Under the pieces are notes generated by a model. The model was not told the origin of the DNA and made no database searches. It saw only the letters and a program-made list of their open reading frames with translations. DNA of 64,000 bases from DASTFP01 sp963816855. GTDB taxonomy: Bacteria; Verrucomicrobiota; Verrucomicrobiia; Chthoniobacterales; Terrimicrobiaceae. Shown piece by piece: positions 25,950 through 34,564 of this stretch. Numbering within the stretch: position 1 is the first letter of the stretch; each line of letters begins with the position of its first letter. The translations under genes were made by a program, and so were the position numbers. The stretch lies in the NCBI GenBank assembly GCA_963816855.1, contig CAWFMA010000024.1, positions 1-64,000 on the forward strand. Reading direction: 5' to 3'.

Positions 25950-27505
25950 GCGAAATTCTATTGAACCTCCTTGCAGCCACCGAAGTCACCGAGTCGAGTG
26001 CCGATCCGCATATGCGGATCGAATCGCTTTGCTGCGATTCCCGGCGCGTTTTGCCCGGCGCACTTTTTTTCGCGCTTCCCGGCAGCTGCACGGACGGCGC
26101 CCAATTTGTCGCGCAGGCCGTTGAAAAGGGGGCGGTTGCGATCGTCACCGAAGCTGTCTTACCGGCCTGCGCGTCTCCTCTTGTCCATGTTCCGGATGCG
26201 CGGGCAGCCATGGCCGATATGGCCGCCGCGTTCCATCTCCATCCAGCCGACAGACTGGGCGTCATGGGGGTCACCGGCACCAACGGAAAGACGACGACCG
26301 CCTTTCTCGTGAAGCATCTTCTTGATGCCGCCCAGCGCCGTTGCGGACTGATTGGGACCGTGAAGTATTGCGTGGGGGAGAGCGAGATGGACGCTCCCCG
26401 CACCACCCCGGAATCGCTGGACCTGCAGGAGATGCTCGCCCGGATGCTTGATGCTGGGAACAAGACCGTGGCGATGGAAGTGTCCAGCCATGCCCTCGTT
26501 CAGCATCGCGTCCGCGCCATCGAATTCGATGCGGCCGTTTTCACAAATCTTACCCAGGACCACCTCGACTATCACAAGACGATGGAGCAATACTTTGAGG
26601 CCAAGGCCGAACTTTTCGAAGCTGTTGCCGCCCAGAAGAAAAAGAGAGGCCGCGCGATCATTAACATCGATGATCGCTATGGCCATCGCCTGAGTGTCCG
26701 CTTCCAGAGAAAAATGCCGGTGGTGACCTACGGGCGGCGTTTCGGCTCCGATTTTCGGGCAACCGACGTGCGCTTTGACGCCACCGGCAGCGCCTATCAT
26801 CTTGAAGCGCGCGGACGAAGCTACCTGGTACGCTCCCCGCTGATCGGCTCGTTCAATATCTACAATTCTCTTGCGGCCATCGCGGCGGCCGCGGCCATGG
26901 GGATGGAAGTTCGCGCCGCGATTGCCGCGATCGCCAGCGCCCCGCAGGTTCCTGGCCGGCTCGAGCGCGTTCCCGCCAAGCGAAGCTTCCAGGTTTTCGT
27001 GGACTACGCACACACGGAGGATGCGCTTCGGAGCGTCTTGCGCACCCTGAGGGAACTGAAACCAAATCGCCTGATTACCGTCTTCGGATGCGGTGGCAAC
27101 CGCGATCGGGCCAAGCGCCCGCTGATGGCGGCGGCCTCCGAGGAGCTCTCCGATTGGTCGATTCTCACCTCGGACAATCCTCGGAGCGAAGACCCTGCTC
27201 AAATCCTCTCCGAAATGCGTGCCGGGCTTCGAGGCAATCGGCACGAGGAGATTGTCGATCGCACCGAGGCGATCCGACAAGCCGTCAACATGGCCCGTGC
27301 CCGGGACATTGTCCTCATCGCGGGAAAGGGGCATGAAACCTATCAAGAGTTCGCTGACAGAAAGATTCCCTTCGATGATGCCGCCATCGCCCGGGGCTTG
27401 ATTGAAGAGAAGCGGGTCGTGATTGAGGAGGAGGGTAGCGAAGCGGCGAATGGCGAGGGGACCCGGCGGACGTCCCAAGCCTCGAGGAATCGGGAGGACG
27501 GCTAG
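25946..27505 (+). CDS. murE: UDP-MurNAc-tripeptide synthetase MurE, meso-DAP type
   Basis: MurE adds the third peptide residue to UDP-MurNAc-L-Ala-D-Glu. The protein has 519 residues and a GTG start overlapping the ftsI stop. The ATP-binding loop is GVTGTNGKTTTAFLV (about 108-122). The C-terminal domain carries DNPRSED starting at residue 410; the DNPR motif is the recognised determinant for meso-diaminopimelate rather than lysine. Mur ligase central blocks such as VAMEVSSHAL and TNLTQDHLDYH are present. A Glu/Arg-rich C-terminal tail of about 20 residues is extra. Confidence 0.96.
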   Translation: MSEILLNLLAATEVTESSADPHMRIESLCCDSRRVLPGALFFALPGSCTDGAQFVAQAVEKGAVAIVTEAVLPACASPLVHVPDARAAMADMAAAFHLHPADRLGVMGVTGTNGKTTTAFLVKHLLDAAQRRCGLIGTVKYCVGESEMDAPRTTPESLDLQEMLARMLDAGNKTVAMEVSSHALVQHRVRAIEFDAAVFTNLTQDHLDYHKTMEQYFEAKAELFEAVAAQKKKRGRAIINIDDRYGHRLSVRFQRKMPVVTYGRRFGSDFRATDVRFDATGSAYHLEARGRSYLVRSPLIGSFNIYNSLAAIAAAAAMGMEVRAAIAAIASAPQVPGRLERVPAKRSFQVFVDYAHTEDALRSVLRTLRELKPNRLITVFGCGGNRDRAKRPLMAAASEELSDWSILTSDNPRSEDPAQILSEMRAGLRGNRHEEIVDRTEAIRQAVNMARARDIVLIAGKGHETYQEFADRKIPFDDAAIARGLIEEKRVVIEEEGSEAANGEGTRRTSQASRNREDG

Positions 27506-27507
27506 CG

Positions 27508-28863
27508 ATGGATGCGCTCACACTGCTCGAAGTTGCGGATATGTGCGGAGGGGTCCTGCGGCCCGGTAGTCCGCCGCCAACGGTCCGCCGAATCTCGAAG
27601 GACAGTCGCACGCTGATTCCGGGGGACCTTTACCTAGCGCTGCGCGGCGAGAATCACGATGGGAACGCCTATGTGAAGGAGGCCGAAGCGAGAGGCGCGG
27701 CGGGGGCCATCGTTGACGACCCGGCCGTCGATCCTTCGCCCGATTTTCCGGTCATCCTCGTCGATGACACGCTGGTCGCCCTCCATCGGCTGGCGGCGGC
27801 CTGGCGCGATCGTCTCGCTTTGAAGGTGGCCTGCATCACGGGAAGCAGCGGCAAGACCAGCACGAAGGAGTTTGCGGCGAGCGTCTTTTCCGTCCGCTAC
27901 CGCGTGGTGAAGACGGAAGGGAACTTGAATAATCATATAGGATTGCCGCTTTCGATTCTGGCCGCGTCGATTGCCGATGATGTCGCCGTGTGGGAGATCG
28001 GGATGAATCATCCCGGGGAGATTGCGCCACTGGCAAAACTTGCGCGGCCAGACTTGGCCATCATTACCAACATCGGGGTGGCGCACATCGAATTCCTGGG
28101 TTCCCGAGAGGCGATCGCCGCGGAAAAAGGGGCCCTGGCGGAGGCCGTGGGCCTTCAGGGATCGGTGATTCTTCCGGCGGATGACGATTTCGCTTCGCGA
28201 ATTGCAGCGCGGACGTCCGCCCGCGTTGTCCAAGTTGGGCTGTCCTCGGGCGCTGTGAGCGCCTCAGATCTCGAGATGAGCGCCAGCGGCTGCCGTTTCG
28301 CGCTTCATCACGGAAGCGAAACCGTCAGGACGAGCATTGCCGCGCCCGGCGAACACATGGTTCGCAACGCGCTGCTGGCGGTGGCCGCCGGTCTCCAATT
28401 GGGCATTCGATTGGGGGAATGCGCCGAGGGGCTTTCTGCCGCCCGACTGACGGAAGGCCGCCTGACCCATCGGGTCCTTCGGGGCGTGATGCTGCTCGAC
28501 GACACCTACAACGCGAATCCGGATTCGATGGATGCAGCCCTTGACACTCTCGGCGCTCTCCGCGTTGCTGGCCGGCGGATCGCCGTATTGGGGCGGATGG
28601 GCGAGCTCGGCGAGCACGCCGCGGCAGGCTATCAGCGTGTTGGCCGCAGTGCAGCCAGGATTTTGGACGCGCTCATCGCGGTCGGCCCCGAGACAGCCCC
28701 ACTCCGGGAAACCGCCCGGGCCGCGGGGCTGAAGGAAGTGCATGCTGCTGTCGACACATCGGAGGCCGCCGGGGTCTTGAGGCAACTCGCTAGGAAGGGG
28801 GATATTGTCCTCATCAAAGGAAGCCGGGCGGCCCGCATGGAACGGGTCATCGAAGCCTTCTGA
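27508..28863 (+). CDS. murF: UDP-MurNAc-tripeptide D-Ala-D-Ala ligase MurF
   Basis: MurF joins D-Ala-D-Ala to the UDP-MurNAc tripeptide, the last cytoplasmic step of precursor synthesis. The protein has 451 residues. The N-terminal domain includes RRISKDSRTLIPGDLYLALRG. The P-loop GSSGKTSTKE starts at residue 112. Other ligase motifs are VWEIGMNHPGEIAPLAKLARPDLAIITNIG and LLDDTYNANPDSMDAAL. It begins two bases after murE and its stop overlaps the mraY start, so translation is coupled. Confidence 0.96.
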   Translation: MDALTLLEVADMCGGVLRPGSPPPTVRRISKDSRTLIPGDLYLALRGENHDGNAYVKEAEARGAAGAIVDDPAVDPSPDFPVILVDDTLVALHRLAAAWRDRLALKVACITGSSGKTSTKEFAASVFSVRYRVVKTEGNLNNHIGLPLSILAASIADDVAVWEIGMNHPGEIAPLAKLARPDLAIITNIGVAHIEFLGSREAIAAEKGALAEAVGLQGSVILPADDDFASRIAARTSARVVQVGLSSGAVSASDLEMSASGCRFALHHGSETVRTSIAAPGEHMVRNALLAVAAGLQLGIRLGECAEGLSAARLTEGRLTHRVLRGVMLLDDTYNANPDSMDAALDTLGALRVAGRRIAVLGRMGELGEHAAAGYQRVGRSAARILDALIAVGPETAPLRETARAAGLKEVHAAVDTSEAAGVLRQLARKGDIVLIKGSRAARMERVIEAF

Positions 28864-29993
28864 TGCTTTACTACCTCTACGAGCTCGGAGAGTGGGCGCG
28901 AAAGGCCGGTTACGACAGCGACTTCTTCAAGGCGCTGAACGTCTTCAGCTACATCACCTTCCGGTCGATTTGCGCGGCCGCGAGCGCATTTCTCATCTCG
29001 ATTATATTTGGAAATTGGACGATTCGTAGACTCATCTCCCTCAAATTTGGCCAGCCGATCCGCACGAAAGACGAGGTCGACAAGCTTTTTGAGCTTCATG
29101 GATCCAAGAAGGGCACTCCCACGATGGGAGGGATTCTTATCATCGGCTCGATTCTCGTTTCCACTATGTCCTGGGCGAGACTTGAGAATCCCTTTGTCTG
29201 GCTCGTGCTCTTCAGCACACTTTTCCTTGGGGGTATTGGATTTTATGATGATTGGCTCAAGGTCACCAAGAAAAGCTCCAAGGGGATCAGCAGCCGCCTC
29301 AAGTTCGCCCTCCAGTGCGTGCTTGCCGGCATTTTCACAATCTATTTCCTTTCGACCCCGAGACTCGCGGAGATTGCGAAGCAGCTCTACATTCCTTTCT
29401 TCAAGGAGCCGGTGATCTTCAGCCTGGGCTGGCTGACGTTCGTTTTCTACCTCCTGGTCATTGTCGGCACGTCAAACGCCGTAAATCTCACGGACGGCCT
29501 GGATGGCCTGGCGACCGGCTGCACGGCTACCGTGGCAGCCGCCTATGCGGCCTTGGCTTATCTCGCGGGAAACGTCCGGGCGGCGGAATACCTCCAGATC
29601 CCCTACGTCCCCTTTTCGGCGGAGCTCGCCGTCGTGTGCAGCGCGCTCTTCGGTTCGTGTCTGGGCTTCCTTTGGTGGAACGCCTATCCCGCGCGGGTGT
29701 TCATGGGAGACACCGGTTCCCTGGCCATCGGCGGGATGCTTGGGGCCGTGGCGATCTGCTGCAAGCAGGAGATCCTTCTCGTTATCGTCGGCGGCGTCTT
29801 TGTCATGGAGGCCATGTCGGTGATTCTTCAGGTCGCCAGCTTCAAGCTGACTGGCAAGCGTGTCATCAAGATGTCCCCGATCCATCACCATTTCGAATTG
29901 AGCGGCTGGAAGGAGAATACGGTCATCGTCCGTTTCTGGATCATGTCCATCCTCTTCGCCCTGCTCGGTCTGGCAACGCTGAAGCTGCGATGA
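28863..29993 (+). CDS. mraY: Phospho-MurNAc-pentapeptide transferase MraY
   Basis: MraY transfers phospho-MurNAc-pentapeptide to undecaprenyl phosphate to form lipid I, at the inner membrane. The protein has 376 residues and about ten hydrophobic segments. Signature blocks are KKGTPTMGGIL, the catalytic DDW (Asp129, Asp130), NAVNLTDGLDGLA, FMGDTGSLAIGG and the His-rich MSPIHHHFELSGW near the C-terminus. All are intact. It overlaps murF by one base and murD by four. Confidence 0.97.
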   Translation: MLYYLYELGEWARKAGYDSDFFKALNVFSYITFRSICAAASAFLISIIFGNWTIRRLISLKFGQPIRTKDEVDKLFELHGSKKGTPTMGGILIIGSILVSTMSWARLENPFVWLVLFSTLFLGGIGFYDDWLKVTKKSSKGISSRLKFALQCVLAGIFTIYFLSTPRLAEIAKQLYIPFFKEPVIFSLGWLTFVFYLLVIVGTSNAVNLTDGLDGLATGCTATVAAAYAALAYLAGNVRAAEYLQIPYVPFSAELAVVCSALFGSCLGFLWWNAYPARVFMGDTGSLAIGGMLGAVAICCKQEILLVIVGGVFVMEAMSVILQVASFKLTGKRVIKMSPIHHHFELSGWKENTVIVRFWIMSILFALLGLATLKLR

Positions 29994-31306
29994 TTTACTC
30001 CGGAAAGAAAGCGGTCGTTCTCGGCCTCGGCCACAGTGGCGAGGCTGCGGCACTCCTTTTGCGCGAGGAAGGAGCGGATGTGACGGTTTGCGAGAGTTGC
30101 GACAACGCCTTGTTGCGCGAGAAAGCCGCCAAGCTCAGGGCGCGGGGGATTGAGGTTATTCTGGGCGACGACGCAGAGCGCGATCCAGCGACTTATGACG
30201 TATGCGTTCTCAGTCCGGGGATTGATCCGGGGGTGCCTCTCGTGCGAAACGTGCTTGGCAAGAAGATACCAGTCATCGGCGAGCTGGAGCTCGCTTTCGA
30301 AGAGTGCATCTGTCCGGTGGTTGCCATCACCGGGACCAATGGAAAGACCACGACGACCGAGTTGACGACGGTCATGTTGCGGGACTCCGGGGTTCGCACG
30401 ATGGCCAGCGGAAATATCGGCCTGCCCTTTGCCACCGCCGTGCGCCAAAGCACCGAGCTCGACGTCATGATTCTCGAAGTCAGTTCCTTCCAGCTGGAGA
30501 CAATCGACGCCTTTCGTCCGCAGGTGGCGGCGTGGCTGAATTTCAGCCCCAACCATCTCGATCGGTATCGCGATCTTGAGGATTACCGCAAGGCCAAGCT
30601 TCGGGTTTTCATGAATCAGACGCCCGAAGATTATGCGATCGTCAACGCACGGGAAAACCTTCCTCCAATTTCTGCCCGCCGAATCACCTTCAGTGCCTAC
30701 GAGCCGAACGCGGATTTCACGCTGCGTCACGGTGTTATTTTCTACCAGGGCGAGCCCGTTCTGGATCAGCGAAAAACGCGGCTGGAGGGCTTTCACAACG
30801 CCGAGAATCTGATGGCGGCGCTGGGTGTGGGACTGGCGTTGGGCGTGGAACTGGAGACGATGGCGGCCGCGGTTGGTGAATTTACGGCTCCCGTGCACCG
30901 GTGCGAGTTCGTGCGCGATTTTGAAGGCGTTCGATGGATCAACGACTCGAAGGCAACAAACCTCGATTCCGTGGAAAAGGCGATCCATTCCCAAACGCGT
31001 CCGACTGTGCTCATTGCGGGAGGAAAGGACAAAGGGTTCGAATTCGACTCCATCGCCCCGTTGGTTCGCGAGCGCGTTCTCGTGGCCATCCTCATAGGAG
31101 AAATGAAGGAACGTATTGCCGCTTCATGGAGCGGCGTGGACTGCCGCATTTCGTCATCCTTGGAAGAGGCCGTCGCCGAGGCGCGGAAAGTTGCCAGACA
31201 CGGGGATGCCGTTCTGTTTTCTCCGGGAACATCGTCCTTCGACATGTTTCGCAATTACGGCGAGCGGGGCAATCGCTTCAAAGACGCCGTCAACGCTCTC
31301 AAATAA
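29990..31306 (+). CDS. murD: UDP-MurNAc-L-alanine-D-glutamate ligase MurD
   Basis: MurD adds D-glutamate to UDP-MurNAc-L-Ala. The protein has 438 residues from the ATG at 29990, which overlaps the mraY stop; the frame is open for another 246 codons upstream, but that is inside mraY. The N-terminal Rossmann-like segment is AVVLGLGHSGEAAALLL. The P-loop GTNGKTTTTEL starts at residue 115. Further motifs are ILEVSSFQLE, LNFSPNHLDRY and INDSKATNLDSVEKAI, then GGKDKGFEF. All fit MurD and its usual length. Confidence 0.96.
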   Translation: MIYSGKKAVVLGLGHSGEAAALLLREEGADVTVCESCDNALLREKAAKLRARGIEVILGDDAERDPATYDVCVLSPGIDPGVPLVRNVLGKKIPVIGELELAFEECICPVVAITGTNGKTTTTELTTVMLRDSGVRTMASGNIGLPFATAVRQSTELDVMILEVSSFQLETIDAFRPQVAAWLNFSPNHLDRYRDLEDYRKAKLRVFMNQTPEDYAIVNARENLPPISARRITFSAYEPNADFTLRHGVIFYQGEPVLDQRKTRLEGFHNAENLMAALGVGLALGVELETMAAAVGEFTAPVHRCEFVRDFEGVRWINDSKATNLDSVEKAIHSQTRPTVLIAGGKDKGFEFDSIAPLVRERVLVAILIGEMKERIAASWSGVDCRISSSLEEAVAEARKVARHGDAVLFSPGTSSFDMFRNYGERGNRFKDAVNALK

Positions 31307-31337
31307 CCAGCAACCACCATCCAAATCCGATCCCGAC

Positions 31338-32270
31338 ATGAAGAAAATCCTGATCCCTCTTCGAAAAGTGCCACGACCAACACCGCCACCTGCAGAATCG
31401 CTTCGCGCCAAGGTATCCGCCAACGCCGAAGCCTACGATGCGGAGGATTACGAAGTCGAAGAAGAACCGAGCATGAAATTCTCCCACGCCCTCATCGTCG
31501 TCCTGGCGCTCCACGTGATCGCCGTTGGCGGGGTATTTGCCTTCAACTCGATCAAGGCCGGGCAAGCTACCGCGTCCACGAAATCGCCGATGAAGGAAGA
31601 GACTGTGCCTCCGTCGGCTCAAACCAGCACGCCTAAGCCGGCTCCTCCCCGCGAGGAGGCCGTCGCCGGCTGGTCAGGAAAGACACACACAGTCCAAGCC
31701 GGCGATACCCTCAACCGTATCGCCTCGCTTTACAAGACCAACCTCGAGGCGATCGAAAAGGAAAACGGCATCACCAGCCATTCGATGATCCGCGTCGGAC
31801 AGATCTTGAAAATTCCCGGTTCAAATGGAATGGCCGGAAAATCCGAGTCTTCCAAGCCCCCGGCGGATCCCGCCGCGGCGAAGCACGCTTTCCTGACAGC
31901 AAAGACGGATGCCGCCAAGACGGCGCCAACCGCCGCGAAGGCCGATGCCGGGAATTCTCAACAAATTGCCGGCAAGCCGGAAAGCGCCAAGTCTCCGGTG
32001 GTCACCGCGAAGGCGGACAATGCGAACCCGCCCCAGGCTCCGGCGGCCACGCCAAAAGCCGCGAACGCGCAAGCTTCTCCAAAGAAGCCGGACTCGCCGG
32101 CCAGTCCGGCGGACGCGGACGTTTACACCGTCGCCAAGGGGGATAATCCCTACAGTATCGCCAAGAAGCTGCACGTAAGCTACAGCGAGCTCCTCGCTCT
32201 CAACGAGATCAAGGATCCGACACGCGTGCAAATTGGGCAAAAGTTGAAAATTCCGGCGAGAAAAAACTGA
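31338..32270 (+). CDS. Bitopic membrane protein with two LysM domains
   Basis: The protein has 310 residues from ATG 31338. The cytoplasmic N-terminus of about 50 residues is acidic near its end (EDYEVEEEPSMKF). One membrane segment spans about residues 52-72 (ALIVVLALHVIAVGGVFAF). Two LysM peptidoglycan-binding modules lie in the periplasm: THTVQAGDTLNRIASLYKTN to VGQILKIP (about 116-160) and VYTVAKGDNPYSIAKKLHVS to IGQKLKIP at the C-terminus. A long Ala/Pro/Lys linker with repeated AKADA/TAKAD runs joins them. Its place between murD and ftsW suggests a lineage-specific septal wall-binding factor. No catalytic domain is present. Confidence 0.82.
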   Translation: MKKILIPLRKVPRPTPPPAESLRAKVSANAEAYDAEDYEVEEEPSMKFSHALIVVLALHVIAVGGVFAFNSIKAGQATASTKSPMKEETVPPSAQTSTPKPAPPREEAVAGWSGKTHTVQAGDTLNRIASLYKTNLEAIEKENGITSHSMIRVGQILKIPGSNGMAGKSESSKPPADPAAAKHAFLTAKTDAAKTAPTAAKADAGNSQQIAGKPESAKSPVVTAKADNANPPQAPAATPKAANAQASPKKPDSPASPADADVYTVAKGDNPYSIAKKLHVSYSELLALNEIKDPTRVQIGQKLKIPARKN

Positions 32271-32318
32271 GACGCTATAGAGTGGCAAAGTCCTGAGCCT
32301 ACGAGGTTGCCTTCCTAG

Positions 32319-33461
32319 ATGCAGCGCAACGCGATTTACGTCCTTTTCCTTACCGTCGTCGGTCTCACCGCCATCGGCATCGTCATGCTCTTTAGCACCA
32401 GCGCGTTCGCTCAGGAAAGCCACGGGGACATCTATTTCTTTGTGAAGCGCCAGGGGTTCTGGCTGGCGATCTCCCTTTTTTGCGCGCTGGTCGGCGCCCT
32501 GGTCGACTATCATTGGTGGAAAAAAACGTGGTGGCTTTTCTTCCTCCTTTCACTCGGCCTGTTGATTCTTTGCTTTGTTCCCCCGATCGGTCTGAAGATC
32601 AATGGCTCGCGGCGCTGGATCAACGTCGGGATCGGCACCTTTCAGCCCAGCGAACTCGCCAAGCTGGCGGTGATCTTCTTTGTTGCGTGGTGGTTTGAGA
32701 AATTTGAAAAAGACTCTGCGCGCTTTTTCAAGGGCCTTGTTTTTCCGATGGCGATTGTTGGGATCATCTTGCTGCCGATCTCCCGGCAAGAGGACCTTGG
32801 CTACACAGCCCTGATCGGCGGTGTGGCGCTTTGCATGATGTACATGGCCGGCATGAAGGTCCGCTGGGTCGCGCCGCTCGTAGTCGTGGGAATCGCTGGC
32901 ATCCTCTATCTGGCGACCCACATCGACGAACGGCGCGCACGGCTCCTGGCCTTCCTGAATCCGGAGCAATATGAGGCCAGCGGCGGCTATCAGCAATTGC
33001 AGGGGCTCATCGCGATAGGCTCCGGCGGTTTGGATGGACTGGGCCTTGGCGAGGGCCGGCAAAAGATGCTTTACCTGCCCTATGCCCATACGGACTTTAT
33101 TTTTCCGATGATCGGCGAGGAATTGGGTTTGCGGGTCACGCTGTTGATTGTCTTCTCCTATCTGGTGGTTTGCGTCTGCGGAACGCTCATTGCCATGAAT
33201 GCCCGGGACCGCTTCGGCATGCTGCTGGGTTTCGGTTGCATCATGATGATCACTCTTCAGGCGGTCGTGAACATCGGGGTGACGACTTCGCTCCTGCCCA
33301 ATAAGGGCATGCCCCTTCCATTTATAAGCTTTGGCGGCTCGAATTTGGCGTTGTGCTACTTTATGGTGGGAGTTTTGGTGAACATTCATCGATTTGGAAA
33401 TCCGATGATTGAAGTCGCGTCGCCGGTTTTGCGCCGGGTAAGAAATGCCTGCAGGCTATGA
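32319..33461 (+). CDS. ftsW: Septal peptidoglycan glycosyltransferase FtsW (SEDS family)
   Basis: FtsW polymerises lipid II at the septum together with FtsI. The protein has 380 residues and about ten membrane helices. SEDS blocks are GSRRWINVGIGTFQPSELAKLAVIFFVAWW, ISRQEDLGYTAL, SGGYQQLQGLIAIGSGGLDGLGLGEGRQKMLYLPYAHTDFIF (with the conserved Asp), IGEELGL and LPFISFGGSNL. The order and spacing match FtsW/RodA. Location between murD and murG favours FtsW. Its stop overlaps the murG start by four bases. Confidence 0.94.
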   Translation: MQRNAIYVLFLTVVGLTAIGIVMLFSTSAFAQESHGDIYFFVKRQGFWLAISLFCALVGALVDYHWWKKTWWLFFLLSLGLLILCFVPPIGLKINGSRRWINVGIGTFQPSELAKLAVIFFVAWWFEKFEKDSARFFKGLVFPMAIVGIILLPISRQEDLGYTALIGGVALCMMYMAGMKVRWVAPLVVVGIAGILYLATHIDERRARLLAFLNPEQYEASGGYQQLQGLIAIGSGGLDGLGLGEGRQKMLYLPYAHTDFIFPMIGEELGLRVTLLIVFSYLVVCVCGTLIAMNARDRFGMLLGFGCIMMITLQAVVNIGVTTSLLPNKGMPLPFISFGGSNLALCYFMVGVLVNIHRFGNPMIEVASPVLRRVRNACRL

Positions 33462-34555
33462 AACCGACACGTGTCGTCATTGCCTGCGGGGGAACGGGCG
33501 GACATCTCTTTCCCGGTCTCGCTGTGGCGGAGACTTTGAAGGAACGCGGGCACGAAGTGCTGCTGATCGTTTCCGAAAAAGAAATCGACGCGATAGGCCT
33601 GAAGGCCCATCCGGACTTCCGGGCGGAGAGGCTTCCTTCGCTCGGCATGCCCTCGGTGCTGTCGCCGGCCTTCGTCCGTTTTCTTCGGCGGTCCTGGGAA
33701 GGATATGGCTATTGCAAAAGTGCCTATCGCAAATTTCGCCCTTCGGTAGTCCTCGGGATGGGCGGCTTCACCTCGACGGCGCCGATTCTCGCCGGCCGGC
33801 AACAGAAGCTGCCGACCTTCATCCATGAATCCAACGCCATTCCCGGTCGCGCGAACAAGCTGACGGCACGCTTTGCCACGCGCGTGCTTCTCGGTTTTCG
33901 TGCCTGTGCCCCGTATTTTTCCAGCAGGGAATGTGTCGTGACCGGGACTCCCGTCCGCCGGAATCTCGGTTCGCTGCATGATCGCCGAGGTGCGCTGGCC
34001 GCATTCCGCCTCGATGAGAGCCGGCGCACCCTGCTGGTGATGGGAGGCAGCCAGGGCGCTTCCGGCATTAACCGGGTGCTCTTCAAATGCGCGCCGCTGC
34101 TCAAGGACCGGCCCCTGCAAATTATTCATCTCACCGGGGAGCGGGACGATCAGCTGGCCGCGGCCAATTACCAACGGGAAGGCATTCCCCACTTTGTCGC
34201 TCCATTTTATCATCAGATGGAGGACGCGTATTCTGCGGCCGACCTGGTGATTTCGCGAGCCGGAGCGGCCAGTCTCAGCGAGCTCTCGCAATTCGGGCTG
34301 CCCTCCATTCTTATCCCCTATCCATACGCGACCGATGACCACCAGACCTTCAATGCCAAGGTTTTCGTGGATGCCGGGGCCGCGGAGATGCAGCAGGAGC
34401 GGCAGGTTTCCCCGGAGACTTTCTCCGCGCTTGTCTCCAACCTCTTGACCGACGACGCGCGCCGCCAAAAGATGTCCTCCGCCGCGCGCGGAATCCTGCC
34501 GCGCCATGCCGCTGAAAACGTCGCCGACGAAATAGAACGCGCTGCGGAGTCCTGA
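33458..34555 (+). CDS. murG: UDP-GlcNAc: lipid I N-acetylglucosaminyltransferase MurG
   Basis: MurG adds GlcNAc to lipid I to make lipid II at the inner face of the inner membrane. The protein has 365 residues. The GT-B signature GGTGGH is at residues 11-16 (VVIACGGTGGHLFPGLAVAE). Other blocks are VLGMGGFTSTAPILAG, FIHESNAIPGRANKL, VTGTPVRRNL, LLVMGGSQGASGIN and the UDP-GlcNAc site SRAGAASLSELSQFGLPSILIPYPYATDDHQTFNA. All conserved features are present. Confidence 0.97.
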   Translation: MKPTRVVIACGGTGGHLFPGLAVAETLKERGHEVLLIVSEKEIDAIGLKAHPDFRAERLPSLGMPSVLSPAFVRFLRRSWEGYGYCKSAYRKFRPSVVLGMGGFTSTAPILAGRQQKLPTFIHESNAIPGRANKLTARFATRVLLGFRACAPYFSSRECVVTGTPVRRNLGSLHDRRGALAAFRLDESRRTLLVMGGSQGASGINRVLFKCAPLLKDRPLQIIHLTGERDDQLAAANYQREGIPHFVAPFYHQMEDAYSAADLVISRAGAASLSELSQFGLPSILIPYPYATDDHQTFNAKVFVDAGAAEMQQERQVSPETFSALVSNLLTDDARRQKMSSAARGILPRHAAENVADEIERAAES

Positions 34556-34564
34556 CTTGGCCCG

